Shown piece by piece: positions 19,460 through 30,272 of a stretch of 64,000 nt of DNA (its first letter is position 1; every line of letters starts with the position of its first letter). Location: NCBI RefSeq assembly GCF_964656455.1, contig NC_135725.1:46350486-46414485 (forward strand). Reading direction: 5' to 3'. Below the pieces are notes generated by a model. That model ran no database searches. It was not told where the DNA came from and was given only the letters and a program-made list of their open reading frames with translations. A program made the translations under genes and the position numbers. This DNA is from Halichoerus grypus (taxonomy: Eukaryota > Chordata > Mammalia > Carnivora > Phocidae).

Positions 19460-19461
19460 TA

Positions 19462-19789
19462 GCTGGAGCCCTGTGGTCAGGGAGTCCAGGAGCCTGGGTA
19501 TCCAGGGTAGAATCTAAAACGGAAGGGGGCCAGGTAAGGGGGAAGGTGGGTCCTGGGTAGGCAGAGCCTCCTGGCCCCCCAGACTCCTTACCTCCTGGGG
19601 AGAATTTAATCCCTGTGACTGTAATTCGGGACTGCAGACTCCTTACCTCTAAAGCTCTGGGCCCAAGACTGGGGCCCCTCTTTGCCCAGGTCTAGGGGCA
19701 ATTACTGGTAGCAGGAGGCTTGGATTAGGGACATGGGACAGTAACCGAGCTTGAACTTTGGAACAGAGACTTGGGCTCCACCCTGGGCC
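19462..19789. other. Unassigned sequence with small internal direct repeat
   Basis: The 15-bp unit CAGACTCCTTACCTC occurs at 19580-19594 and again at 19635-19649. Between them GAGAATTTAATCCCTGTGAC resembles GAGAATTTAACCCCTGTGAT at 20457-20476. No gene is recognised. Confidence 0.5.
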
Positions 19790-19800
19790 TTGGGCACAGT

Positions 19801-19885
19801 TTTTTTTTTTTTTTTTTATTGTTATGTTAATCCCCATACATTACATCATTACTTTTAGATATAGTGTTCCATGATTCATTGTTTG
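19801..19885 (-). mobile_element. Ultra-short L1 insertion (85 bp) with perfect TSD
   Basis: T17 at the left, then ATTGTTATGTTAATCCCCAT and on to ATGATTCATTGTTTG: only the last 70 or so bases of the second 3'-UTR module plus poly-A, on the minus strand. Perfect 11-bp duplication TTGGGCACAGT at 19790-19800 and 19886-19896. The terminus matches the tails of the copies at 12540-12620 and 17800-17880. Confidence 0.95.
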
Positions 19886-19896
19886 TTGGGCACAGT

Positions 19897-21324
19897 CTCT
19901 TAAACTCTGTGAGCCCCAGTGATCTGAACTGTGTGTAAAATGGAAGCTTGCTTGGATTAATATTCGTAAGAAACCTAGCCCCATGTTCAACACACAGTAG
20001 GTCTCAATACTAGCAGCTTTCACTCTCACCTGAAAAGAGCGATCTAGGAAAATGCTTTGGGTTTTCTGCCTTTTGTTTTTTTGCCATTGAGTTGATTTGC
20101 CTCAGCTGAGCTGGGGAAAGGGGTTTCTATTGCCCATTCCTGGGTTGGAAAAGGGTCAACTCTGTTCAGTAGTACCTGCCAGTGAAGCTTAGGGAGAGAG
20201 ACTGGGGCTTGAGTATCTCGGGAGAGGTGAGGATTTGAACTATTCCCTCCACGAAATCCATATCCCTTTCTCTCCCTCGCCCCTTCTCTCCCTCACTGTT
20301 GTTCATTCCTGTCCCTGGGGCCTCATGGGAGGGTGAGGCCCCATCCTCTTCAAGGAAGTAGGGAAGGAGAGGGAGCAGAGTGGCCACCTTCCCTGGCCTG
20401 AGATGCTATGCTGTACTTATTTGCTTAATACACCTCCTTGCTCTTCCATCTTGGAAGAGAATTTAACCCCTGTGATTTGTAACTCAGAGCTGCACACAAA
20501 GGGGGCCCAACAAGCTCACCCCAAGGCAAAGTGATGAGTATTGGTGGAAAGATGTAAATGAACTTGGAACTTCATGAAAGTGAAGAATCCTCTGGATTTC
20601 AGTTTCACTGCTAACCACCACTCAGGGCATCTTTCTGCATGAAAGTCAAGAGGGAGAAGTAGAGGAGTAGAGGGGGGTTGAGGGTCAACTGGCTCAGAGC
20701 CAAACTGAGCCACTTCCTTTTTAATTCAGGAAATGTCATGGGAATAGAATTATCTTGAACTCTAAGGCAATCAGGTTCATTTCTTTCACAGATTATAGCA
20801 GGGTTTGAAATGACTAGGGACTGAAACAACCGTGGAGTTCTCTCCTAACTAAGTCCAGTCTCTTCCCCCAAAGCCCACTGCATTGGTGGCCCTTCTGCCA
20901 TATACATCTAAGTCAAGGCATAGATTCATGACTTTTACCTTCTCCAAAAGTGGAGCCTTCTCTTCCCTCCTCCTCCCTTCATTTCCACCCTCCTCCTAGA
21001 AGGGATTCTTCACCTTTAAGTTACAATAAGAAAGAAATGATATGAAAAAAAATGTAGATCCCTAAGCCAAGAAAAACCATGTGTCTCCAGACTTCACCAC
21101 TACCTTTAGAGACATGCAAACATTTTGCTCACCTGGTGGTAATGCTGAGGTTTTCATTCACCTATTCATGTTAGAATCTAAGACATGACCTTTAGAGGAA
21201 TACACAACTTTTCCATTTGAATGAGTTCTGAAATCATCAATTAGGCACCCACTACATGTAGTAAAATAAGCACTATATAAATTACCAGCTCAATTTATCA
21301 AATGTTTGTTGAGGGTCTGCTAGG
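19897..21324. other. Unassigned sequence
   Basis: No recognised repeat, exon or RNA. It holds CT-rich patches (20260-20310, 20940-21000). The unit at 20457-20476 is a diverged repeat of 19600-19619. Short frames only. Confidence 0.4.
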
Positions 21325-21560
21325 GAAGTGGGTAGCCTAATGATTAAGAGCATGGGCTCTGACCTCAGCACCCGTGGCTTCATCTGGACTCCACCATCTA
21401 CTAGTTGTATGACCTTGAAGTTATTTTAATCCCTTTGAGCCTAGCTCCTTCGTAACCTGAGCTATGAGAGTACTACTTCATTGTGTTGTTGTAAGGATTA
21501 ATTGAAATAATATAAAACAAGTATCCATAGTGCCTGGCACAAAGTAATTGTTCAATAAAC
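21325..21560 (+). repeat. MIR, nearly complete
   Basis: Good order of MIR motifs: GTAGCCTAATGATTAAGAGC, ATGGGCTCTGACCTCAGCAC, GTTGTATGACCTTGAAGTTA, GTTGTAAGGATTAATTGAAA and TGCCTGGCACAAAGTAATTG. Confidence 0.85.
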
Positions 21561-21702
21561 TGGTCAGGGCCTACAAAGATGATCACATGGTCTGTTCCCA
21601 AAGTCTTTGTCTCTGGGCTTACTACCTTGAGTAAGAATAGAAGCTGGAAATTGCCATCTATCTTGGGAGTAGGGTACACCACCATATTCGGCGGGCATAT
21701 TA

Positions 21703-22235
21703 AGGTTCTCTGAACAAACAGCACCAACAGGATATATATATATATAGGAGATTGATTATGAGGGATTGGCTCATGTCATGTAATCATGAGGGCTGAGAAG
21801 TCCCACCATCTGCCATCCGTAAGCTGGAGGCCCAGGAGGACCAGTGGTGTAATTCCAGCCCTAACCTAAAGCCCTGCGAACCAAGGTAGCTGATGAGAGA
21901 AGTCCTGAGGAGAGTCCTAGGGCCCAAGAACCCAACCCATGGGAGCCAATGGTAGAAGATCCAGTCTAAGGTACAAAAAGACCCAGGATCACTGATAACC
22001 GAAGGCAGGAGATGATGGATGTCCCAGCTCAAGCACAGAGCAAATTCAGCCTTCTGCCTTTTTGTCCTCCTCAGGTGCATTGGACGATGCCTGCCCCCAT
22101 TGGTGAGATCAATCTTTACCCAGCCTACCAATGAAACCCTGTCACAGACATCCCCAGAAAATGTTTTACTGGCTCTCTGGGCGTAACTTCACCCAGCAGT
22201 TAACACACAAAATTAACAGTCACATGGGGCCATGA
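21703..22235 (-). repeat. Old LTR-type repeat, reverse orientation
   Basis: The left end TTAAGGTTCTCTGAACAAAC and a TA repeat (21730-21747) are followed by GATTGGCTCATGTCATGTAA, CTGAGAAGTCCCACCATCTG, GGATGTCCCAGCTCAAGCAC and, at the right, CAAAATTAACAGTCACATGG. This is a common mammalian interspersed repeat that I believe is an LTR read backwards; I do not name the family. The 115-codon minus frame here is a by-product. Confidence 0.55.
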
Positions 22236-22812
22236 GCCACTAAACCCAGTATAGAGATGGGTGGAGGGGAGCTGGAGGAGAATGGGGCAACCAAGCCAAG
22301 CCTTGAACACTTATTAGCCTGGACTTAGCAGCCAGAAGGAACAAGAATAGTAGGGGTAAGACCGAGTGTTATGGCTTCTTAAAAACATGGTCACTACATT
22401 TATTGCTGTCTTTTCTCCCACCAATACCAGATCCCCTCCAAATTGAATCTAGTTGCTACTACTCCTAAAGTTCACCTCTTCATTCTCCTATAAAGTCTAC
22501 TCTAATTCTAATGACCTACCAGCCTCCTTCACCAAACACAGCTTCTGCCCTGAGCACCCTATCCCCTCTGCCATTCTACAGACGGAAGCACCCCAACCCA
22601 GAAGGTTCCAGCTAGCAGCCCAACTGCAGATTTGCCCTTCTTTGTCCTCCCTCCCCACAGCCTGCAACATGAGCTTGGCTAAAATACTTCTTTGCCTCAT
22701 TTTCCCTAGCCATAAAATAGAAGCACGTGCTCTCTATTTAGATAAAAGGAGACTCGTGGACTACAAAGGCCCTCGAAGTCTCGAGAAATAGGGCTGAAGA
22801 AACACTATTTAC
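22236..22812. other. Unassigned sequence
   Basis: No recognised repeat or exon. Overlapping frames on both strands (22453-22791 plus, 22497-22700 minus) lack domains. Confidence 0.4.
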
Positions 22813-22825
22813 AAATAAGCAGCAA

Positions 22826-23029
22826 GGGGCGACTGGGTGGCTCAGTTGGTTAAGCATTTGACTCTTGATTTCAGCTCAGATCATGATCTCAGGGTCGTGA
22901 GCTTGAGCCCCATGTCGGGCTCAGCACTGGGCGTGGAGCCTGCTTGACTCTCTCCCTCTCCCTCTGCCTCTCCACCCCCGTTCATGCACACGCACTCTCT
23001 GTTGTGCTCTCTCTCTCTCTCTCAATAAA
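22826..23029 (+). mobile_element. Carnivore SINE, with TSD
   Basis: GGGGCGACTGGGTGGCTCAG, older 'TTTGACTCTTGATTTCAGCTC' subtype, GGGTCGTGAGCTTGAGCCCC, (CT)n and a short ATAAAAAAT tail. Duplications AAATAAGCAGCAA and AAATAGGCAGCAA (22813-22825 and 23030-23042). Confidence 0.96.
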
Positions 23030-23042
23030 AAATAGGCAGCAA

Positions 23043-24163
23043 AAGAGGAAGGGCATCTGACTCAATACTTTGCTGGGTTAGTAGGCTGGTTTGATCACAT
23101 CCAAGGTTGAATGATATCAATCAACTAGAAGTGCAGAAATCCAGAGCTTGGACTCCAGCAAGATAAAGCTGCTGCATATGTTCAGAATTACCCTCCAAGT
23201 CAACTGTGGCTGGTCCAGCAGGAGAAGCCAGCTGTCCTGCAATAGGGCCTCGGCCTCTACTGCTGTGCAGGGAGGGGAGGGGGCCGGGGAGAGAGGTGCC
23301 TAGGAATTCCAGTGCAGGGCTGGATGTGTTGGTTTTCCTCATCTCACCAGACCTGACTCTCGGATGCAGCAACCTGACAAGGGAAAGACGCCCCCCCCCC
23401 CCCCCGCCACCGCCACCACCAAATGGCTGCAGTGAAATATCCTGATGCTAATTAAAAACAGAAGTTAGAAAGTGGAAGTAAACATTGCTCAATGAATGGC
23501 TTTGTCATTTGCCAAAACCTTACTTCTTAGCGGCCTTCATTTAATTAGTCTTTCACTATTGATCCGCTGCTGTCAACTAAGCAGTATATGCAGACCACAT
23601 CTCTAACTCCAGCCTGTTCTTCAGGCCTTGGAAAGATGGGAGGGAGGGGCTTAGAACAAATCTACAAGCCAATTGCAAAATGAAAAGTTTCATTTCCCGT
23701 GCATAAGGTGCCAAGACCTTTCTTCAGTAACCCAACAGTGTTGTAGTTCTCAGCTGGGGGAATTTCAAATTAGCAGCAGCTTCCGTGGTTTCTTACAGAC
23801 CTCCTTGGTTAGACAAAGGGACTCTGCTCCCACCCCTATATTGTTTTTACTTCTCCTATTGCTAAGCTTGCACTTACATTCTTTTTACTTTCTCTTTGCA
23901 CAGTTTTTAAAAACTATAAATTAGCACCTTCATTCCCTCACGGCTGACATCTGCATTTCAAGTGAGAATGCATTAAAATCCCCTTTTCATGAGGCTGTCA
24001 TATCTGAGAAGTACATAAACAGAATGCTGATGCACTGGCTTCCTTTTTTGTGATTATATTTATGAAATACTTGCTACAGACAATGAGGTACATCTTACTA
24101 ATTTTTATAGCATACTAAGTAGTATATGATACTGTCTGCGGACACGTACACATACAAGTAATA
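23043..24163. other. Unassigned; poly-C tract and conserved-looking AT-rich block
   Basis: A C-run of about 16 bp followed by GCCACCGCCACCACC lies at 23391-23421. From about 23440 to 24060 the sequence is non-repetitive with homeodomain-type motifs (CTAATTAAAA at 23449, TTTAATTAGT at 23541) and looks like candidate conserved noncoding DNA. That is an impression from composition, not an alignment. Confidence 0.4.
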
Positions 24164-24178
24164 AAAATATTGAAACAT

Positions 24179-24363
24179 GGGGCTCCTGGGTGGCTCAGTC
24201 AGTTAAGCATCTGCCTTCAGCTCAGGTCATGATCCCAGGGTGCTGGGATCAAGCCCCATGTCAGGCTCCCTGCTCCAAGGGGAGTCTGCTTCTCCCTCTT
24301 CCTCTCTCTCCCCTGCTCCTCTCTCTCTCTCTCTCTCTCAAATAAATCTCTAAAAAAAAAAAA
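24179..24363 (+). mobile_element. Carnivore SINE
   Basis: GGGGCTCCTGGGTGGCTCAG, 'CATCTGCCTTCAGCTCAGG', GATCCCAGGGTGCTGGGATC, (CT)n, AAATAAATCTCT and A13. Flanks AAAAATATTGAAACAT and AAAAATACTTAAATAT are an imperfect probable duplication. Confidence 0.96.
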
Positions 24364-24379
24364 AATACTTAAATATACT

Positions 24380-26009
24380 TGGGAATGATAAACATCGCCT
24401 CCTGTTAAGTGAGGAGACTTTTGACCTAGGATAATTTTACTAGCCAACTTGTAAACCTGTTTACACACACACACACACCCCTACTTGGGCACACCCATTC
24501 TCTCAGTTTTGTTCTCTATATGACCAAGGAGTTCTGGGATTTTCTTACTAGCCTAGAGCATGTCTTAAAAGACTTAGTTTTTCCTTTAAAGAAAAGGAAG
24601 GCAGAGGAAATGAGTTTGTTGGTGACAGGGGTGGTTAATGGCCTCAGATTTGGGGGTGTTTAACTGCCTTCCAGGAACTCCCCTCACAGCCTCATTTAAA
24701 GGCTCAAACTTGGCTTGAGGCCAGCATGGCCCTCAAGGCTCATGAGGTGTCCCCTTTTGGAGATTATTTCTTAGGTTTCTTTAGTTTTTTATTGGTGGAT
24801 GGGAGGAGCAAGGACCAGGGAAGGGGAAGAAGGAGGACCAAGCTGGGATTTCTAAATTCAAGCAGGACGTCCTCTGCCCTCCCAGCCCATGAACGTGCAC
24901 TCACATGGGCCTGGCAGCCCACGCAGGAGGGTTTATGTTAACTCGGGGAGTCTGGACAGCTTGGAACGGATTCCTGTAAGAGGCTCCAAGCCTCCAAGGA
25001 GTACCCCTGACTCTGGCAGTCCAGTCAAGGTCGTTTCGCAGAACAGTGAACTCCGGGGCGAAAAGAAAAAAGCATCCGGTTAAAACATGTACCTTTGAAC
25101 AGCAATGGGCCAGACTCCAAAATGAATCTTTATGAGCTTCCAAGGAGACAATGGAGGGAAGTGGGAACAAGTGAAGAATCAGATGAGGATTTCAGCATTG
25201 GAAACAGCAGAAACGCGGGAGCAGCATCCGTAAAGGGCGCCCTTTAAGCCAGCAGTAAGGGATAAAGGAGGCCAGATGGCCCTCACCCCCAGGCCAGCCA
25301 GAGGACCCACCCCGCCCTGCGCACTGCCCTCCTGAGAAATGCAGGCAGGCAGCCCTCAGACCCTGCCAGGCTGAAGCCCTGCCTTGAGTGGCGACTCAGA
25401 GTGGGCACCAGCCCTGAACATCCTTGAAATTCTGCTTGGGTTCCCAATGAAAAATTGTTCTGCCTTCAAAGCCAAATGGAAGTTTGGTAGAAGCCTGTGC
25501 TTTCCTCTTAGGTTCAAAAGAGAAATTAATATCCCCACCATCTCGCTGTGCATTTGTGTTTTCCTTTTTCAAGTGGAAACAAGAAATGATGAAGGAGGCA
25601 TTCTATAAAAACAAAAGGTATTACAGAATAACCATATCATTTCTTCATAGGAGTAAGTCTCTTTTTTTTTTTTTTTTGAAAACAGAAGTGCGATTTACTC
25701 CAAAGTCCATCAAACCTAGCACAGGTTTACCCCTGGAATACAAAAAAAAAAAAAAAAAATCCTCTATTTTTGATAGGGTGTCAGCCTGATTATTTACCCC
25801 CATTCCATTTTAAAACATGAGCAGTGTTAATGGTCGCAAGGCAAACATCTGAAATGATGTCCATGTGCGTTGGCAGGAGTTAGCACCGGCCACAGAGGTT
25901 ACAGGGAAATCCCATCCTCGGCCATTTATTCCTATCAAGCTTTTAATTTTGCCAGGGGAATATTTTAATTTTATAAGAGGAAAGATTGAAAAAAATTACT
26001 GAACTGCAA
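24380..26009. other. Unassigned sequence
   Basis: Contains (AC)8 at 24463-24478 and homopolymers at 25662-25677 (T) and 25742-25759 (A). The 25800-26000 part (GCCATTTATTCCTATCAAGC, TTTTAATTTTGCCAGGGG) looks unique and possibly conserved. No gene is recognised. Confidence 0.4.
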
Positions 26010-26480
26010 TCCTGTATTAGGCCCTAGTGACACAAAAATGGATGGAGAAGGATCTCGTGGTCCATGGTTCCTGCCCCCAAGGAGCTCCTACCTAATGAGG
26101 GAAGTAAGGAAGGTGGAGAGGGGCAAGAGGATAGGCATTATTATCGAGCTGGGTTATCAAGTTGCGTGGAGTATACCTAAGGAGCAATGGTTTCTGGAGG
26201 ACTATAAATGTTTCCAGGAAAACTACACCTAGATGATACTGGTGAAACAAGAAAGATAAGGGAAGCCCAGAAACCGTAACAAAGGCCAAGAGGAGTAGAA
26301 GTGTGAGCTTCCCTGGGGGCAGGCAGGAGCCCAGTGTGGCCAGAGGGTGGAGACTGGGAGGGGCAAGGAATGGCTGAGGACCAGCTGGGAATGTGGGTCC
26401 AGAGCTACATAGCAGTTTGTCAGAGGCTTGGATTGCTGTGCTAAGCAAGGTGGACTCCCAAGTTAGAGGGAGGGGAATAA
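26010..26480 (-). repeat. L2 LINE relic
   Basis: Reverse L2-type order: CCTGCCCCCAAGGAGCTCCT, ATAGGCATTATTATCGAGC, then CAAAGGCCAAGAGGAGTAG and GAATGTGGGTCCAGAGCTAC, then TGCTGTGCTAAGCAAGGTGG (like '..atgctaaggagtttgga'). Diverged. A 130-codon minus frame within it is chance. Confidence 0.45.
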
Positions 26481-26679
26481 TCAATGGAGAAAGAATACCC
26501 CGGTCTTCATGGGTTGTGTTGGAAGGTGAAGAAGATCAAGATTTTCCAGTAAGGAACACTTGAACTTTGGCAGTGCTGGGGTGAACAAAAACAGGAAGAG
26601 ATGAAGTCCGATTGGATTTGGAGAGAAGAAGGTGAGCTTGAGAGCAAAGTTCCTAACCAGGTGCTGGGCTAAAATAGGA

Positions 26680-26885
26680 AATAATAGCTCACATCTACTG
26701 TGTGCGGTTATGTGCCAGATCCACACTCACCATTCTAACTTAATTCTCACTACAACCCTCTAAGGTAGGCACTACTGTTATACCCACTTTACAGATGAGG
26801 AAGAGGAGGCAAAGAGAGCTTTGGTATCCTAAGGTCACAGATGAGTAAATGAGGAAGCCAGAATTCAAAGTTTGTAGTGAGTGTC
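26680..26885 (-). repeat. MIR, reverse orientation
   Basis: CATCTACTGTGTGCGGTTAT, TGTGCCAGATCCACACTCAC, TTAATTCTCACTACAACCCT, GGTAGGCACTACTGTTATAC, CCACTTTACAGATGAGGAAG, GGTCACAGATGAGTAAATGA and GCCAGAATTCAAA in MIR order. Confidence 0.8.
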
Positions 26886-27034
26886 CAGGGAGACCAGACA
26901 TTATACTGCCCACAAAGAAGGAGATGGGACATTTAAGGGAAAGAAGTTAGATCATGTGTATATGTAGTTTTGAGATGGCAGCAGGATACCAAGACAGAGA
27001 TGGCCAATTAAGAGTTGGAAAAAATAGGGTTGGC

Positions 27035-27150
27035 ACTTGGAGATTCATTCCTTCAACAAATATTTCTCTAGCACTTACTATGGATGTACCTGGTCCTGTG
27101 TCAGAGAGAGAGTTACAACATCACCAAAATGTTTACTGAACACCCACAAA
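27035..27150 (-). repeat. L2 3'-end relic, reverse
   Basis: ATTCATTCCTTCAACAAATA, TTTCTCTAGCACTTACTATG and GGTCCTGTGTCAGAGAGAG match the reverse L2 terminus '..TTCAACAAATATTTATTGAGCACC'. Confidence 0.6.
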
Positions 27151-28264
27151 GCAAAGTGTGTGTGTATCAAATTTTAGTAAAGCAAATCATTTTTATCACA
27201 TGGCTGAACACATGCCCTTTAAAATAATCTGGAGATAGCTTCTTCTATAAAACAAATGATTTACCCCTTAAGTACCTGTTTTTGCAATTTTGGAATTATA
27301 CCGGCTTTCCTTAAAGCAAAACGCCCTATAAATGTATAAAAATTCAGTCAGGAAGAAAGTTCATTTTTAACTTTATGAACGATTCAGCACATGTGTTGGG
27401 CTCAGGAAATAATAAAATAAATATATCTCCGTCAGTTATGTTGATGGACTTTAACGGGAAGGCCACAGTGATGCAGGGATGCCTCTAAGTAAACAGAATG
27501 CAGATCCCCCTCAGGAAGAGAGGGAAGAAACTCAATCCTGAAGTTCAAGAACACTGGCAGGGCGGGAACAGGGCCCATGCTTTGGCCTGTCCTGGCCCCT
27601 CAGCCTCGGTGTACCATCTGCACGAGCACACCTCAGATGTCCAGGCCCAGCAGGAGAGCCCTTGAAGGTTCCTGGCAGTCAGACCAAACCCTTCTAGACC
27701 TGCCACCCCCACTCCCCCAGGACAGCCTCTGAGTGAAATCTGCTCCAGCTCAGCCTGTGAAGGGGGACAGGGGAGCGGCACCAGGATCCCTGTCTGTTTC
27801 CAGAGAAGACAACTTCCTGGTACCATTTTTCTGCTCCAGATGACCATTATACAGTGTGCTGCATAATTATACAATGAGATTCCTTTCACAGAAAAACATC
27901 TGAGACTATTTATATCTTGAACTTAAATAGCATCTTCTGCTAAGTACTTCAACTGACTTTCAGCTATCCTCCCATTAAATCTCCGTAGATTTCAATATTG
28001 AAAATATTTTTCAGCAGTGGCCTGAAAATCCAGGCTTTTCCATGCATCCACACTCTAGCTAAGAGCCATTACTGACCGATTCGCCCACGTGGAGAATCGA
28101 CAGATTGTTTTCCTTTAGAGCAAATCCCATGGTGGTATCATTCTCGCTTCAGCCTTCCAGAACTTTATCAGCAGCTCTAAGATTGTACAGTCAGTCTGGC
28201 TTTTCCCGCCTCACTCCATACTTCAACTGTGTTCCAGTTAGGGGCTTTTCAGGTGACTGTCGCC
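27151..28264. other. Unassigned sequence
   Basis: No recognised repeat. 27160-27470 and 27890-28160 are AT-rich, non-repetitive and could be conserved noncoding DNA. The middle is GC-richer with a 114-codon minus frame (27545-27889) lacking any recognised domain. Confidence 0.4.
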
Positions 28265-28269
28265 AAAAC

Positions 28270-28480
28270 CAAGAGGCCACGTAGGATAATGGGTAAAAGC
28301 ACGGGCTTGAAGCCAAACTCCCTTCCTGTGCAAATTTCCAATCTCTATGAGCCTTAGCTTCTTCGTCTGTAAAATGGGAATAACAGTGCCTCCTAACATA
28401 CCCATGAGCATGGGTTATTACACACCAAGTGCTTAGATAGTGTAGGCCCATGGGAAGCATTCAACAAACACCACTTGACC
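28270..28480 (+). repeat. MIR
   Basis: GTAGGATAATGGGTAAAAGC, ACGGGCTTGAAGCCAAACTC, GCCTTAGCTTCTTCGTCTGT, AAAATGGGAATAACAGTGCC and CCAAGTGCTTAGATAGTG follow the MIR order on the plus strand. Confidence 0.75.
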
Positions 28481-29110
28481 AGATCGACACGCGTATGAAG
28501 GGAAGAACCCCAGAAAATCTGGATTCTAGACCCCAATCTCACACCAACTAGGTGTGTGTTCTTGAGAAACTCAACCTCTCGGAGACCCCTGGCTCAAGAA
28601 TCAGAACCAGAATGGATTATTCCAAGCAGCTTCTTCTGGGGAGATGGCTGTGGCTGGGACCAGCGGTGATGCCATGGACCCCTGTGGGAGTTTCCTCCGG
28701 GCCACAGTTCAGCTCTCATAGCTCAGGACTGCTGCTGTCTTGCCTCAGGGCCCTAATAGGTATAGAAGAAAAATCCCAAAAAGGAAAGAGTGTTTCTCTG
28801 GCTCTGCCTAACAGGGTTTCCCCCTCTTATCAGGGACAAACGAACTATCCAACCCCAATCCTATCTACAACTATTTCTGGCATTTATTTTTCTGAGGTAC
28901 CTATATGGCAGAGCTCCTAAAGAGCCTTTATAAACAATAAGGGATCCTCTAAACAGTCACTTCCTCTGGAGATCTGCCCATAGTTCTTGGGCAGATCCCC
29001 TGCTCCTCGTCTCTCTTCCTCTCCCCATAGAAGCTGTTCGATGTCCAGCCACAGTCTGCCCAGGCGAGGGAGCATAGCGAACCGAGATCCCACAGTCCTG
29101 TGCTCAAGGT
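28481..29110. other. Unassigned sequence
   Basis: No repeat or exon recognised. A 122-codon plus frame at 28552-28920 has no recognisable domain and no splice context. Confidence 0.4.
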
Positions 29111-29114
29111 GAGG

Positions 29115-29335
29115 ACAACAGGGTCATGGACCCTGGAGTCAGCCTGCCTGCCTAGGAGTCCTACAAGCTGTGTGACCTTGGGCAAGTTGCTTAACTTCTG
29201 AGCCTCCGTTTTCTCAGGGGATAAATACATGAATAATAAAGGATCTACCTAACCTGGTAGCCTCAAAGATCAAATGAAATAGTGCATGTCAACCGGCCCA
29301 AAGTGAGTGCTCAATAAACATTAGCTAGGATTATA
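29115..29335 (+). repeat. MIR, well preserved
   Basis: CATGGACCCTGGAGTCAGCC, GCTGTGTGACCTTGGGCAAG, TTGCTTAACTTCTGAGCCTC, CGTTTTCTCAGGGGATAAAT, GATCAAATGAAATAGTGCAT and GTGAGTGCTCAATAAACATT: the classical MIR core in order. Confidence 0.88.
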
Positions 29336-29369
29336 ATTATTGTTGCTCAGCCATTTTATAGCCATGAAC

Positions 29370-29545
29370 TGTGAACACATTCCCTAAAATCCCTGAGCCT
29401 CCATTTCCTCCTCATCTGTAATCTGGGGGACAATAGACACCTTCCAGGTTTATCATAAAGATTAAATGAGATGATCCATCTGAAGTGTCTTTACTACTAG
29501 TAAGCACTGAGAAAATAGCTGCCATTATCCTAGAACCATGATAAT
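29370..29545 (+). repeat. MIR fragment
   Basis: CCTGAGCCTCCATTTCCTCC, TCATCTGTAATCTGGGGGAC, AAGATTAAATGAGATGATCC and GTAAGCACTGAGAAAATAGC. A second MIR 3' half directly after the preceding one; the two could be separate insertions. Confidence 0.7.
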
Positions 29546-29859
29546 TAAATCTAATAGGAAGTAAGGAAAGGGTGGTTACAGCACCTGAGTGGACTCCCAA
29601 TGCCGACCTCTTGGAATCAGGAAATAGGCCTTACACAGATCTAGGCCGATCTATATAGATTCCTGCACCACTTCCCCCACTCAGCTCTACATTTAAATGA
29701 AAGAAAATGTGTATTACAGAATTTCCTTAGGGACTCAAACGAAAACCAGGAAAAGTTACATCCACAAGTGTTTGGGGTGAAGGCCCATTTCCCAATTTTG
29801 CTCAATGATGTGCACACTTCAGGAAGTATTTCAAGCCAGATCAGTACAAGAGAACAGCA
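29546..29859. other. Unassigned sequence
   Basis: Short interval between MIR copies with no recognised feature. Confidence 0.4.
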
Positions 29860-30032
29860 ATAGCAATTGTTAGGGTTATCCGAGCCCTATTATGTGCAGC
29901 ATCTTACTTAATTCTCAGAACAACCCTATCCTGTAGCCAGAGAAATGATCACTAACCCCATTTTGCAGGTGAGAAAACTGGGAACTGGAAAAATCCTCTG
30001 CTCTGGCTAGGGAGGGGTGGAATCAGAATTAG
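29860..30032 (-). repeat. MIR, reverse orientation
   Basis: ATTATGTGCAGCATCTTACT, TAATTCTCAGAACAACCCTA, CCCATTTTGCAGGTGAGAAA and GGTGGAATCAGAATTAGAAC in reverse MIR order. The downstream SINE is inserted at its edge. Confidence 0.72.
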
Positions 30033-30045
30033 AACACAGGTAGCC

Positions 30046-30259
30046 CAGGGCACCTGGATGGCTCAGTCGGTTGAGCCTCCGACTCTTGGTTTTGGCTCAG
30101 GTCACGATCTCAGGGTCGTGAGATTGAGATAGAGCTCGAGCTCCTCACTCGGTAGAGAGTCCGCTTGAGATTCTCTCTCCCTCCCTCCCCCTCCCTATTT
30201 GCTCCTCCCCCGCTCTTTCTCTCTCTCTCTCTCAATCAATAAATGAATAAAATATTAAA
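30046..30259 (+). mobile_element. Carnivore SINE, with perfect TSD
   Basis: AGGGCACCTGGATGGCTCAG, 'CCGACTCTTGGTTTTGGCTC', CACGATCTCAGGGTCGTGAG, (CT)n and AATAAATGAATAAAATATT. Perfect 13-bp duplication AACACAGGTAGCC at 30033-30045 and 30260-30272. Confidence 0.97.
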
Positions 30260-30272
30260 AACACAGGTAGCC

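Noticed and set aside
26092..26484. 130-codon minus-strand frame
   Set aside because: Lies in an L2-like relic and shows no domain.
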